NCBI RefSeq assembly: GCF_000337495.1
Contig: NZ_AOIS01000051.1
Span: 39,017 to 103,016 of the forward strand
Reading direction: 5' to 3'
DNA from: Haloterrigena salina JCM 13891
GTDB taxonomy: Archaea > Halobacteriota > Halobacteria > Halobacteriales > Natrialbaceae
DNA length: 64,000 bases
In this document: positions 52,633-62,949 of the stretch, piece by piece
How positions within the stretch are numbered: position 1 is the stretch's first letter
Layout: every line of letters begins with the position of its first letter
The notes under the pieces: model-generated
What the model was told of the DNA's origin: nothing
Database searches by the model: none
The model's input: the letters and a program-made list of their open reading frames with translations, nothing else
Program-made: the position numbers and the translations under genes

Positions 52633-53880
52633 ATGGAGCACGAGCACGTACGGGACGTCGATCCCGCCGTCGCCGATGCACTCGAGGGAGAGGTCGACCG
52701 CCAACGAGAGACGCTGCAGATGATCGCCAGCGAGAACCACGTCAGTCAGGCGGTCATCGACGCGCAGGGCAGCGCCCTGACGAACAAGTACGCCGAGGGG
52801 TATCCCGGCTCGCGCTACTACGGCGGCTGCGAGTACGCCGACGAGGTCGAACAGCTGGCCATCGACCGCGCGACCGAGCTGTTCGGCGCCGAACACGTCA
52901 ACGTCCAGCCCCACTCGGGCACGCAGGCCAACCAGGCCGTCTACTTCGCGATGCTCGAGCCCGGCGACAAGATCCTCTCGCTGGATCTCAACCACGGCGG
53001 CCACCTGAGCCACGGCCATCCGGCGAACTTCGTCGGGCAGCTCTACGAGGTCGAACAGTACGAGGTCGACGCCGAGACGGGCTACCTCGACTACGAGGGC
53101 CTCGCGGAACACGCCGAGGAGTTCGAGCCGGACATCATCGTCTCCGGCTACTCCGCGTACCCGCGCGAGATCGAGTGGGAGCGTATCCAGGAGGCCGCCG
53201 ACAGCGTCGGCGCGCTCCACCTCGCCGACATCGCCCACATCACCGGCCTCGTCGCCGCCGGCGTCCATCCCTCGCCGGTCGGCACCGCCGACTTCGTCAC
53301 CGGCTCGACCCACAAGACGATCCGCTCGGGTCGGGGTGGCATCGTCATGTGCGACGAGGAGTACGCCGACGACATCGACGCGGCGGTCTTCCCCGGCGGA
53401 CAGGGCGGCCCGCTCATGCACAACATCGCGGGCAAGGCCGTCGGCTTCAAGGAGGCGCTCGAGCCCGAGTTCGAGGACTACGCCGAACAGACCGTCGCCA
53501 ACGCGAAGGCCCTCGGCGAGAGACTCGCCGAAAACGGCTTCTCGCTGGTTTCGGAGGGGACGGACAACCACCTCGTCCTCGTCGACCTCCGCGAGAGCCA
53601 CCCCGACACCTCCGGCGGCGACGCCGAGGAGGCCCTAGAGGAGGCCGGCATCGTCCTCAACGGGAACACGGTCCCCGGCGAGACGCGCTCGCCGTTCGAC
53701 CCCTCGGGCATCCGCGCGGGCACGCCCGCGCTGACCACCCGCGGCTTCGACGAGGAGGACTGCCGCAAGGTGGGCGACCTGATCACCCGCGTCGTCGACG
53801 CCCCCGAGGACGAGGCCGTCCTCGAGGAGGTCCGCGAGGAAGTCGCGACGCTGTGTGACGCGAACCCGCTGTACGAATAA
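52633..53880 (+). CDS. glyA: Serine hydroxymethyltransferase
   Basis: A 415-residue PLP enzyme interconverting serine and tetrahydrofolate or tetrahydropterin with glycine and the methylene carrier. The PLP-binding Lys is in TGSTHKTIRSGRGGI near residue 228, and YPGSRYYGGCEYADEVE, NVQPHSGTQANQAVYFAML and SGYSAYPREIEWERIQEAAD are characteristic. It has the usual length and lacks extra domains. It is close to folD (about 2 kb downstream), so serine-derived one-carbon units can flow on to the methylene-pterin dehydrogenase/cyclohydrolase. It is transcribed from its own TATA. Confidence 0.96.
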   Translation: MEHEHVRDVDPAVADALEGEVDRQRETLQMIASENHVSQAVIDAQGSALTNKYAEGYPGSRYYGGCEYADEVEQLAIDRATELFGAEHVNVQPHSGTQANQAVYFAMLEPGDKILSLDLNHGGHLSHGHPANFVGQLYEVEQYEVDAETGYLDYEGLAEHAEEFEPDIIVSGYSAYPREIEWERIQEAADSVGALHLADIAHITGLVAAGVHPSPVGTADFVTGSTHKTIRSGRGGIVMCDEEYADDIDAAVFPGGQGGPLMHNIAGKAVGFKEALEPEFEDYAEQTVANAKALGERLAENGFSLVSEGTDNHLVLVDLRESHPDTSGGDAEEALEEAGIVLNGNTVPGETRSPFDPSGIRAGTPALTTRGFDEEDCRKVGDLITRVVDAPEDEAVLEEVREEVATLCDANPLYE

Positions 53881-53965
53881 GCGAACGACGCCGCGGCCGC
53901 CGATTTCCGAGCCCCTGTCACTCGCCGGCACGCGGCTTTTCCACCGGCTGGACGTACCGCCGTCA

Positions 53966-54922
53966 ATGGCTACGAATCCGACCGGAACCGTTCTCGACGA
54001 CGATCGACTGCTCGAGCTTCGCGAGACCGCGACGACGGCGGCCTCGGAACTGGCCCTCGAGGTGACGCCGGTCGCCGACTTTATGGGCGCCGAGGCGGGC
54101 GACCACGTCGACTGGGGCGTCGACGAGTACGAGGACGAACCGATGCTCGTTCTCAGTGCGATCCCGGACCCACAGACCGGCGACGCGCCGTACCCGCGCC
54201 AGCTCCGCGAGGAGGGCGGCGAAATCGTCGCGCCCGTCCCCGATCCGCTGGTGCGCGCCGCCTCGCCAGAGGGGCTGGGACTGGACCTCGAGTCCTACGA
54301 CGCCGACCGGCCGCTGCTGTTCGACGCGATGACGGCCGCCGAGACGATCGGCCTCGTTCCGGTCCGATTCGACGACGGCGATCCGTACCGTCCCGAGCCG
54401 CTGCCGGGGACGCCGGACGACAGCGACCCCGTCGCCGAGGAGACCATCGCCCGCGAGCGCGATGGCGATCCGACCCCGCGACCCGAGACGATGGACGCGC
54501 CGATCGACGCGCTCGTGCTCGACGAGGTCATGGCCGAGGCTCCCACCGACGTCCCCGAAGCCGACGTCGTCGGGATCCTCGAGGGGATCGAAACCCACGA
54601 TATCGTCGGCTCGGGCGATCACGTCGCCGGCAAACCGCCCCTCACGGTCGACGATCGGGCGGTGTGCCTGCTCGAGGACGGGGCGTGGACCGACCGAATC
54701 GCGCCGGCGCTCGAGTCGAACGCCGTCGATGTCGACGCGGACGCGCTCGAGGCTGCGCGGGAGGCCCACGAGCGACAGGCGCTTCGGCTGATCGACGCCG
54801 CGGACGCGGACGAGTACGGCGACCTCGAGACGACGTACGAACCGGTGGTCACCGCCGAGCGAGACACGGCCGAGTGGGAGATTTCGGAGACGGGAACGGA
54901 CGACCGGAGCCCAGAGGAGTGA
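53966..54922 (+). CDS. Haloarchaeal hypothetical protein
   Basis: A 318-residue acidic soluble protein starting MATNPTGTVLDDDRLLELRE. Ordered-looking blocks include LALEVTPVADFMGAEAGDHV, DEPMLVLSAIPDPQTGDAPY, PLLFDAMTAAETIGLVPVRF, GIETHDIVGSGDHVAGKPPL and AVDVDADALEAAREAHERQA. The mixture of short strands and loops with no membrane segment or known motif gives no function. The upstream in-frame start at 53855 is likely spurious. It is 85 bases after glyA on the same strand and may share its transcript. Confidence 0.6.
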   Translation: MATNPTGTVLDDDRLLELRETATTAASELALEVTPVADFMGAEAGDHVDWGVDEYEDEPMLVLSAIPDPQTGDAPYPRQLREEGGEIVAPVPDPLVRAASPEGLGLDLESYDADRPLLFDAMTAAETIGLVPVRFDDGDPYRPEPLPGTPDDSDPVAEETIARERDGDPTPRPETMDAPIDALVLDEVMAEAPTDVPEADVVGILEGIETHDIVGSGDHVAGKPPLTVDDRAVCLLEDGAWTDRIAPALESNAVDVDADALEAAREAHERQALRLIDAADADEYGDLETTYEPVVTAERDTAEWEISETGTDDRSPEE

Positions 54923-55002
54923 CCGACGCTTCTCGCCGCTGATCCGACTCGAGCGGTCCGACTTCCATCAAAACCTTTCGAGCCACCTACCTTTTTGTGC
55001 CC

Positions 55003-55019
55003 TGTGATTGCGTATCACA
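55003..55019. promoter_or_regulatory. Short inverted repeat just before the alpha/beta hydrolase gene
   Basis: TGTGAT-(5 nt)-ATCACA at 55003-55019 ends 4 bases before the ATG at 55023. It overlaps where a leaderless transcript would start, so it could be an operator or simply chance. Confidence 0.3.
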
Positions 55020-55022
55020 CGC

Positions 55023-55844
55023 ATGGGTGAGGATTCGGCGACAGCGATGTACCGCACTAGGACCGACGCGTTGACGACCGATGTCGGGGAAGGGCGGCCG
55101 GTCGTCTTCGCCCACGGAACGCTGATGGACCGGACGATGTTCGCGCCGCAACTCGAGGCACTGAGGGACGAGTACCGAGCGGTCGCCTACGATCTGCGGG
55201 CACGGACGGACCGGTACGCGTCGGACTACGACCTCTGGGACCTGACCGACGACTGCGCGGCGCTGCTAGATGGGATCGGCGAGGATAGCGCCGTCATCGT
55301 CGGGATGTCCATGGGCGGATTCATGGGCCTGCGCTTCGCGCTCAGGTACCCGGAGCGGGTCAACGGACTCGTCCTGATCGACTCGATGGCGACGCCTCAC
55401 CCTGCAGAGCAACGGGAAGCCTACGCCGACCTCGTCGCGCCGTTCGAGGGGATGCACGACCCGACGCCGCGAGAGATCGCCGAGGGGTCGACGGCCGAAC
55501 TCTTCGGCGAGACGACCCACGAGGAGAACCCCGAACTCATCGAGACCTGGGTCGATCGCTGGGCCACCTACCCTGGCGCGGCGGTCCACAACGAACTCCA
55601 CTCCTGGCTCGGCCGCGAGGACGTCACTGACCGTCTCTCGGAGATCGACGTCCCCACGCTGATCATCCACGGCGAGGAGGACCCGTCGATCGCACCCTCG
55701 CAGGCCGAACCGATGCTCGAGGAACTCCCCGACGCCGAGATGGAGGTGATCCCGGAGGCAGGTCACACCTCTAATCTCGAGCGGCCGGAACCGGTCATCG
55801 AGGCGATCCGAACCTTCCTCGACGAACGGTTCCGACCGGCCTAG
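55023..55844 (+). CDS. Alpha/beta fold hydrolase
   Basis: A 273-residue alpha/beta hydrolase. The oxyanion-side segment VVFAHGTLMDRTMFAPQLEA is near residue 25, the nucleophile elbow is GMSMGGFMGLRFALRYPERV with Ser near 96, the late Asp is in LIIHGEEDPSIAPSQAEPM and the His in PEAGHTSNLERPEPVI. These match 3-oxoadipate enol-lactonase/dienelactone-like or esterase family members, so the substrate is open. ATG 55023 is chosen, with the in-frame ATG at 55047 as an alternative. It is monocistronic by spacing. Confidence 0.85.
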   Translation: MGEDSATAMYRTRTDALTTDVGEGRPVVFAHGTLMDRTMFAPQLEALRDEYRAVAYDLRARTDRYASDYDLWDLTDDCAALLDGIGEDSAVIVGMSMGGFMGLRFALRYPERVNGLVLIDSMATPHPAEQREAYADLVAPFEGMHDPTPREIAEGSTAELFGETTHEENPELIETWVDRWATYPGAAVHNELHSWLGREDVTDRLSEIDVPTLIIHGEEDPSIAPSQAEPMLEELPDAEMEVIPEAGHTSNLERPEPVIEAIRTFLDERFRPA

Positions 55845-55936
55845 TATCCACGTTTGTGCCTATTCGGCCGCTCGACGGAGCCAGTTCTGAGCACGAATCC
55901 GAGGGTTGATTAGCCTCGCGGTCGCCCACTCGAGTA

Positions 55937-56830
55937 ATGACCGAGATCATCGACGGCGACGCCGTCGCGAGTCAGATTCGAGACGACCTGACCGACGCGA
56001 TCGAGACGCTCGCCGACGCGGGCGCGCGTCCGGGGCTGGCGACCGTGCTGATGGGCGACGATCCCGCGAGCCAGACCTACGTCAACATGAAGCAACGCGA
56101 CTGCGAAGAGGTCGGCATCGAGAGCTACCACGTCGATGTCGACGGCGACGCCTCGCCCGAGACGCTGTACGACGAGATCGCCGACCTCAACGACAACGAC
56201 GACGTTCACGGCTACATCGTGCAGGCCCCGGTTCCCGATCACGTCGACTACCGCGAGGTTATCCGCCGGGTCGACCCCGCGAAGGACGTCGACGGCTTCC
56301 ACCCCGAGAACGTCGGCCGACTCGTCGCCGGCGACGCCCGCTTCCGTCCCTGCACCCCCCACGGCGTCCAGAAACTGCTCGAGTCTGCCGACATCGACAC
56401 CGAGGGCAAGGACGTCACGATCGTCGGCCGCTCGGACATCGTCGGCAAACCGCTGGCCAACCTGCTGATCCAGAAGGCCGACGATGGAAACGCGACGGTG
56501 ACCGTCTGTCACTCCCGGACCGAGGATCTCGCCGAGAAGACCCGCAGCGCCGACGTCGTCGTCGCCGCCGCCGGCGCGCCGGAACTCGTCGACGGCTCGA
56601 TGATCGGCGAGGGCGCGGTCGTGATCGACGTCGGCGTCAACCGCGTCGACGCGGACAACGAGAAGGGGTACGAACTGGTCGGCGACGTCGAGTTCGAGAG
56701 CGCGACGGAGCAGGCGAGCGCGATCACGCCCGTCCCGGGCGGCGTCGGCCCGATGACGCGGGCAATGTTGCTGTACAACACGGTCAAGGCCGCGAGCCTG
56801 CAGGAAGACATCGACGTCGACCTGCCCTGA
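55937..56830 (+). CDS. folD: Bifunctional methylenetetrahydrofolate dehydrogenase/cyclohydrolase FolD
   Basis: A 297-residue FolD. The catalytic Lys is in QTYVNMKQRDCEEVGIES near residue 52, substrate-pocket residues in DDVHGYIVQAPVPDHVDY, then the NADP-binding GRSDIVGKPLANLLI region and PVPGGVGPMTRAMLLYN at the C-terminus. It oxidises methylene-tetrahydrofolate and hydrolyses the methenyl form to formyl-tetrahydrofolate for purine and other biosynthesis. It is near glyA and has the standard length, and a second, bacterial-type origin is common for halophilic folD genes. Confidence 0.95.
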   Translation: MTEIIDGDAVASQIRDDLTDAIETLADAGARPGLATVLMGDDPASQTYVNMKQRDCEEVGIESYHVDVDGDASPETLYDEIADLNDNDDVHGYIVQAPVPDHVDYREVIRRVDPAKDVDGFHPENVGRLVAGDARFRPCTPHGVQKLLESADIDTEGKDVTIVGRSDIVGKPLANLLIQKADDGNATVTVCHSRTEDLAEKTRSADVVVAAAGAPELVDGSMIGEGAVVIDVGVNRVDADNEKGYELVGDVEFESATEQASAITPVPGGVGPMTRAMLLYNTVKAASLQEDIDVDLP

Positions 56831-56975
56831 CCGGACGCTGCGATCGAACTCCGGATCGGTTTCTCGAGGCTTCGGTACGCTGTTCTCCTCGAGCCGCCGG
56901 ATCGTTCTCGAGCCCGCTGTGAACCCGGCGCTCGGCTGCGTCGCTCGACCGTGGGGCGTAGACTCGCCTCTCCGT

Positions 56976-57322
56976 TCACCCGTCGTCGAACCGAATCAGC
57001 CGGCGCTCCTCGAGTTGCATGAGGAAGTGCGCGAGCGTCTCGTCCACGGGAGCGACGCGCTCGTCGGCGTGGGAGTCCGCGACGACCGATGCGATCTCGG
57101 CGACGGTGTGGTCGCCGTCGCAGCGGCGCCAGACCGTCGCCCCGACGGGATCCAGCGCGAGTTCCCGCTCCCGACTCGTCCCGAAGAGATCGAACAGGAA
57201 CCGGTCGAGTCGGTTGCGCGGCGTCTTCGTCCAGTAGACGGTGACTCGAGGCTCGCCGTCGACGGTCGTCTCCTCCCAGTCGTCGGCGGTCCGGATCGGG
57301 ACGGCGCTCGGCCCGTGCGAAC

Positions 57323-57326
<4 letters not shown>
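56976..57326 (-). CDS. PqqD-like protein coupled to the OPT transporter
   Basis: A 116-residue protein with a PqqD-type fold: ELALDPVGATVWRRCDGDHT followed by VAEIASVVADSHADERVAPV, FLMQLEERRLIRFDDG. PqqD is a RiPP recognition element that binds precursor peptides for radical SAM or other enzymes. Its start overlaps the OPT transporter stop by four bases (57323-57326), so it is translated together with an oligopeptide transporter. No radical SAM enzyme, precursor peptide or protease is adjacent, so it may bind peptides for transport or sense them. This is inference. Confidence 0.8.
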
Positions 57327-59299
<1,973 letters not shown>

Positions 59300-59540
59300 A
59301 GTGTGTTCGTGTGTACAGGACCCCCGCGAGCGGTCGCTCGCGCCGGCCGCTGTTGGCTCGCGCAGGAACCCGTTCCGTCGAGCGATCCGGGCCGATCGAG
59401 GGCGGTCCGTACGTTCGTCAGAACGTTCTCGATCGACGGTATAAGAGCGGCAAGATTTACACCGGGATGGTAAGATAATTAACCGATCGGTGCCCGGCGT
59501 TCGCGAGGTCGGTGCTTCCGGACCCGTCGCGGTCGCCGAC

Positions 59541-60308
59541 TCAGTTCCCGAACCGGCCGCCCGAACCGTCGGCTCCGAACTCGAGGTCCTCGAGGCGGTC
59601 CTGCGCGCGGGTAAACGCGAGTTCGTCGCCGCGGAGGCCGTTCGCCAGGTCGCGGGCGGCCTCGATCAGTCGATCGGCGGTCCGGGGATCGACGTCGCCG
59701 TCGAGCATCCGGACGCGGGTGACGTGTTCGCCGAGCGTCTCGAGGGCGCCGCGCTCGGCGGTCGTCAGGTCGCGATCCTCGGCCCAGGTGCGGATATCTC
59801 GGCGATAGTCGCGGACGGCGTTCGCGGCGGCGAGGCCGCGCGCACTCCGGAGGCCGGGCGGGACCTCCGCAGTGGGCGGCCGCTGGCCGCCGTCGGATCG
59901 CGGGCCGCCGCCGTCGGCGTCCCGGAGCAAGGAGAGGAAGTAGAGTTCTTCGCGCTCCTCGAGGTCGATCTCTCGGCGGACGATATCGGCGACGTGGAGG
60001 AGTTCGTTCGCGGCCAGGTAGTCGTCGTCGAGTTCCCGGAGCGTGCCCGCGTTGACGAAGCCGCGCCGGCGGACGTACTCCCGACACTCCTCGCGGGCCC
60101 GCTCGGCGAGGTCGCCGACGGGCTGGTCGTCGATGGCGTTGCGGATCGCCGTGAGATCGAACGTGACCTGGAGATCGGTGTGTTCGGTCCGGTCGTCGAC
60201 GCCGACGCTGTGGAGGCTCCCGCAGGCCGGACAGCCGACGCTGCCGGTCTCGTAGTACGACCACCGCGTCCCGCACTCCTTGCACTCGCGCTCGCCCCTG
60301 ATCTTCAT
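59541..60308 (-). CDS. DUF7117-like zinc-ribbon protein
   Basis: A 255-residue protein with an N-terminal zinc ribbon: MKIRGERECKECGTRWSYYE and GCPACGSLHSVGVD supply four Cys. The rest is helical (LAERAREECREYVRRRGFVN, LAANELLHVADIVRREIDLE, LAAANAVRDYRRDIRTWAED) and acidic. It matches a haloarchaeal conserved family named DUF7117, with unknown function; a nucleic-acid or protein contact is the usual guess for a single ribbon. The start is ATG 60308, excluding a poorly supported upstream TTG. It is close to no other gene on its strand. Confidence 0.75.
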   Translation of the reverse strand: MKIRGERECKECGTRWSYYETGSVGCPACGSLHSVGVDDRTEHTDLQVTFDLTAIRNAIDDQPVGDLAERAREECREYVRRRGFVNAGTLRELDDDYLAANELLHVADIVRREIDLEEREELYFLSLLRDADGGGPRSDGGQRPPTAEVPPGLRSARGLAAANAVRDYRRDIRTWAEDRDLTTAERGALETLGEHVTRVRMLDGDVDPRTADRLIEAARDLANGLRGDELAFTRAQDRLEDLEFGADGSGGRFGN

Positions 60309-60657
60309 GGACGGTCCTACGCGCGGACGACCCAAAATCACACCGGAGTCGACCGAACGCCGCGGGGACGGTCGCCCGTTTCAGACGCGAAGGTGGTGAC
60401 GGGGACTCTATCCAACCGATCGGGCTCGCTCCGCCGAGGTACCGGAACCGACGCGATCGAGAAACGTTCGTGATCGGTTCGATCGCTGACGTGAGCGCCC
60501 CGAATTCCTGACAGTTACGTCGGCTACCGCCGGATTTACTGGCCGAACGGTACGAAACCGATGACGATCACGAACGGCTAGTCGACGTTCAATAGGTGAT
60601 TAACGGACGGCAGTTGCAGGCCACACTGCAACCACATGGAACGTCCTTTCCAGGAAT
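60309..60657. other. 349-base gap with an inverted repeat before the lipoprotein
   Basis: No gene is seen. GTTGCAG-(6 nt)-CTGCAAC at 60613-60632 lies 26 bases before the lipoprotein ATG at 60658, at the place of the expected promoter or leader. A TATA-like AATAGGTGATTAAC sequence precedes it at about 60590-60604. Confidence 0.4.
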
Positions 60658-61434
60658 ATGTCCGATTCAGAACTCAATCGACGCAAGTTCGTCGCCGCAA
60701 CAGGTACCGCAGGCGCGCTCGTACTCGCTGGCTGCGCTGACAGCGGACCCGGCGGCGGAGACAACGAAAGCGAAAACGGCGAAGAGACGAACGACACCGG
60801 AAACGGAAACGAGACCGAAGGGTCGGAAGACGAGACGTATTCCCTGACGGTCACCGTCGAGGACGATCAGGAGGAACCCGTCGAGGGTGCGACCGTCACG
60901 CTCGAGGAGGCCGGCAGCGGGATGCTCGGCGGCAACGGCGGCGAGAACGAGTCGGACAACGAGTCCAACGAGTCCGACGACATGCTCGGCGGCAACGGCG
61001 AGGAAAACGACTCCGACAACGAGTCGGAAGTCGGCTCGTTCGTCCAAGAGGACAACGAGTCCGAGAACGAGTCCGACGACATGCTCGGCGGCGAGAACGA
61101 GTCGGAGAACGAATCAGGCAACGAGACCGAGGACGGCGGACTCGGTACCAGCGAGGAGGAGTGGCCGCGAGAAGAGGAGACCGACGAGAACGGCGAAGTC
61201 GAGTTCGACGAACTCGAGGACGGCGAGTACACCGTCACCGCGGAAAGCGAAGGCGAGGAAGCCGAGGACGACGTCGAGATCGACGGCGGCGACGAGGAGG
61301 TAACGCTGACCCTCGGCGAGAGCGGCAGCTCGGGTAACGAGTCGGACAACGAGTCCGACGACGGCATGCTGGGCGGCAGCGGCGAGGAAAACGAGTCGGA
61401 CAACGCGTCCGATAACGAATCGGACGACAGCTAA
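60658..61434 (+). CDS. Sequon-rich Tat lipoprotein with a split CnaB/carboxypeptidase-regulatory-like domain
   Basis: A 258-residue exported lipoprotein. The signal is LNRRKFVAATGTAGALVLAGC (twin Arg, lipobox Cys near residue 26). The mature protein holds about 18 N-x-S/T sequons, nearly all as NES or NET, so it may be heavily N-glycosylated. A beta-sandwich-like domain starts YSLTVTVEDDQEEPVEGATV and ends EVEFDELEDGEYTVTAESEG, but it is split by a roughly 95-residue insertion made of repeated DDMLGGNGEEN- and SDNES-type units. The same repeats recur at the C-terminus. It should stand on the cell surface; function unknown. Confidence 0.8.
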   Translation: MSDSELNRRKFVAATGTAGALVLAGCADSGPGGGDNESENGEETNDTGNGNETEGSEDETYSLTVTVEDDQEEPVEGATVTLEEAGSGMLGGNGGENESDNESNESDDMLGGNGEENDSDNESEVGSFVQEDNESENESDDMLGGENESENESGNETEDGGLGTSEEEWPREEETDENGEVEFDELEDGEYTVTAESEGEEAEDDVEIDGGDEEVTLTLGESGSSGNESDNESDDGMLGGSGEENESDNASDNESDDS

Positions 61435-61860
61435 CGCCGATCGACAGCGCGCAGCGGTAGCCGACGGAAATCTGGCGGTCGATCGGCGGCCGCCGTGTCC
61501 CATCGCTTTTTCAGACGCTCGTCGGGGAGCGACAGCGACGGAGTCGGAGTCGGAGTCGGAGTCGGACGTCTCCGTCTGTCTCTCGGCGATCGGAATCGCT
61601 CGCGAACGGCTTGTGAACTGTTGTCGCTCTCAAATCGCTTCCTTATCGCCGAAAGCGTCGGCGGCGATCGGTAGCCGCCGTCCCAATCCCCAGTTATTTC
61701 CAGCCTGTCGAGAGCTGGATCTCGAGCTGCCGGGTGGAGTCGAACGAGTGACCGGCACCGTCCCGAGAGCAACGCCCCCGTCGGTCCATGTTCACCGCCG
61801 GCGACGGCTCGAACCCCGTCCGGCGACCGTTTTTTCTGTTCTCCGGCCCTAGTGGCGAGT
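61435..61860. repeat. 426-base gap with a short tandem hexamer array
   Basis: The gap between the lipoprotein and the small ORF holds four to five tandem copies of GGAGTC (61540-61566). On the minus strand this gives an artificial PTPTPT frame, which should not be taken as a gene. Nothing else is recognisable, apart from a TTTTTTCTG AT-rich stretch at about 61830-61840 that may be the promoter of the next small gene. Confidence 0.55.
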
Positions 61861-62007
61861 ATGCGCGACGAAGAAGAAATCCGCGAGCAGTACGAGTTCC
61901 TCACCGAACACCTCGAGAGCGAAGACATGCGCCACGAGGGCGTCAGGCAGATGTTCACCCACTACAAGCGCGCCATCGGCTGGGTGCTCGAAGAGGAGCA
62001 CATCTGA
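61861..62007 (+). CDS. Short conserved haloarchaeal protein (48 residues)
   Basis: A 48-codon gene starting MRDEEEIREQYEFLTEHLES and ending HYKRAIGWVLEEEHI. It is entirely helical in pattern (EEIREQYEFLTEHLE, DMRHEGVRQMFTHYKRAIGW) and polar, without a membrane segment. It looks like a conserved haloarchaeal small protein because the sequence is dense in charged helix-forming residues with no low-complexity tract, but I know no function. It was too short for standard open-frame cut-offs. The TTTTTTCTG box lies about 25-30 bases before the ATG. Confidence 0.72.
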   Translation: MRDEEEIREQYEFLTEHLESEDMRHEGVRQMFTHYKRAIGWVLEEEHI

Positions 62008-62039
62008 GCCGCGGAACGTATCAAACGCCGATCCGGTGT

Positions 62040-62170
62040 CGTTACTTTTAAGTATTCTCGGCGAAAGCGTTCAGATGACGCTTCGCTTGGAGGGCCGAAG
62101 CGTCAGCGGGGACCAATTCAGGGCGGCAAGCGATCGCGTGACACTTTTCCCGTCACGCGATCTGCTTTCC
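62040..62170 (+). ncRNA. Candidate small RNA with two strong hairpins
   Basis: A TATA-like CTTTTAAGTA at 62045-62054 lies about 25 bases before the first of two perfect hairpins: TGACGCTTCG-(10 nt)-CGAAGCGTCA at 62076-62105 and GATCGCGTGAC-(9 nt)-GTCACGCGATC at 62132-62162. No protein frame explains them, and the transcript would start just at the first stem. The direction is assumed to be plus; the hairpins could also be terminators or leader structures. The RNA family is not recognised. Confidence 0.4.
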
Positions 62171-62297
62171 TGTTTCGAACTCACATTTCACAGCGACCGC
62201 GTTCTCGATCGCAACCGAATCTCACTGCTACTCGAAGCCGCCTTTCTCGCACTCCGATATCATTAAAATACCGAAACGATACGGACGGTGTGTAAAC

Positions 62298-62387
62298 ATG
62301 AACTGCACGTTACGTGAATTAGCGCGAGAACCCATCATAGCCGTTATCTATTCGGAATCGCACGCAAACGACGCGGTCGATCGGTAA
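62298..62387 (+). CDS. Possible 29-residue small protein
   Basis: ATG 62298 opens a 29-codon frame beginning MNCTLRELAREPIIAVIYSE and ending HANDAVDR before TAA. A TATA-like CATTAAAATA at 62262-62271 lies 27-36 bases upstream, which would suit a leaderless small mRNA. There is no homologue I recognise and the frame is short, so chance is quite possible. It lies between the candidate RNA and the PadR gene. Confidence 0.3.
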   Translation: MNCTLRELAREPIIAVIYSESHANDAVDR

Positions 62388-62418
62388 TATCGCTGTTTCG
62401 ATCGAAACAACCCGATAG

Positions 62419-62430
62419 CCTTATTAAATT
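62419..62430 (+). promoter_or_regulatory. TATA-like box of the PadR gene
   Basis: CCTTATTAAATT at 62419-62430, 31-42 bases before the PadR ATG at 62461, giving a short 5' leader. PadR proteins usually regulate their own promoter, so an operator may lie here, but no clear repeat is seen. Confidence 0.5.
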
Positions 62431-62460
62431 TCGACAGTAAGTGCAACTGGTACTTTCCCA

Positions 62461-62736
62461 ATGTACGACCTGACAGGATTCCAGCGAGATCTGCTGTACG
62501 TCATCGCCGGCGAGGAGGAGCCCCACGGGCTAGCGATCAAGGAGGAACTCGAGAACTACTACGAGAAGGAGATCCACCACGGTCGACTCTACCCGAACCT
62601 CGACACTCTCGTCGACAAGGGCCTCGTCGAGAAGGGACGGCGCGACCGCCGGACGAACTTCTACACCCTGACTCGACGCGGTCGCCGCGAACTCGAGGCC
62701 CGTCGCGAGTGGGAGGGACAGTACGTCGACCTGTAA
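62461..62736 (+). CDS. PadR family transcriptional regulator
   Basis: A 91-residue PadR-type winged-helix protein without the C-terminal dimerisation extension of large PadRs. It starts MYDLTGFQRDLLYVIAGEEE followed by PHGLAIKEELENYYEKEIHH, GRLYPNLDTLVDKGLVEKGR (the recognition helix) and NFYTLTRRGRRELEARREWE (the wing). Small PadR proteins of this type are common in halophiles and act as repressors; ligand and targets are unknown. It precedes the MgtC/SapB-like gene by 190-210 bases on the same strand. Confidence 0.9.
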   Translation: MYDLTGFQRDLLYVIAGEEEPHGLAIKEELENYYEKEIHHGRLYPNLDTLVDKGLVEKGRRDRRTNFYTLTRRGRRELEARREWEGQYVDL

Positions 62737-62949
62737 CGACGGACCGCTCGCCCCGTCGCACGTAGCACGTCGCTCGATCGCGCCCGATCGCTTCGCTCGC
62801 GGGTTTGCGGTTCGGCGTCGAGGATCGTCTCGTCACTCGCCTTCCTCGAGTTCCGCGGCGCTTTTCCGCGTTTCCGTCGGTCGCTCGAGGCGACGCTCGC
62901 CTTGCGAGCCAGCGCGCCGTTTATGGTAACACGCCGTGAACGACCGACA

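Noticed and set aside
61501..61570. A PTPTPT-type frame on the minus strand
   Set aside because: It is produced by the GGAGTC tandem hexamer and lacks a start or domain.
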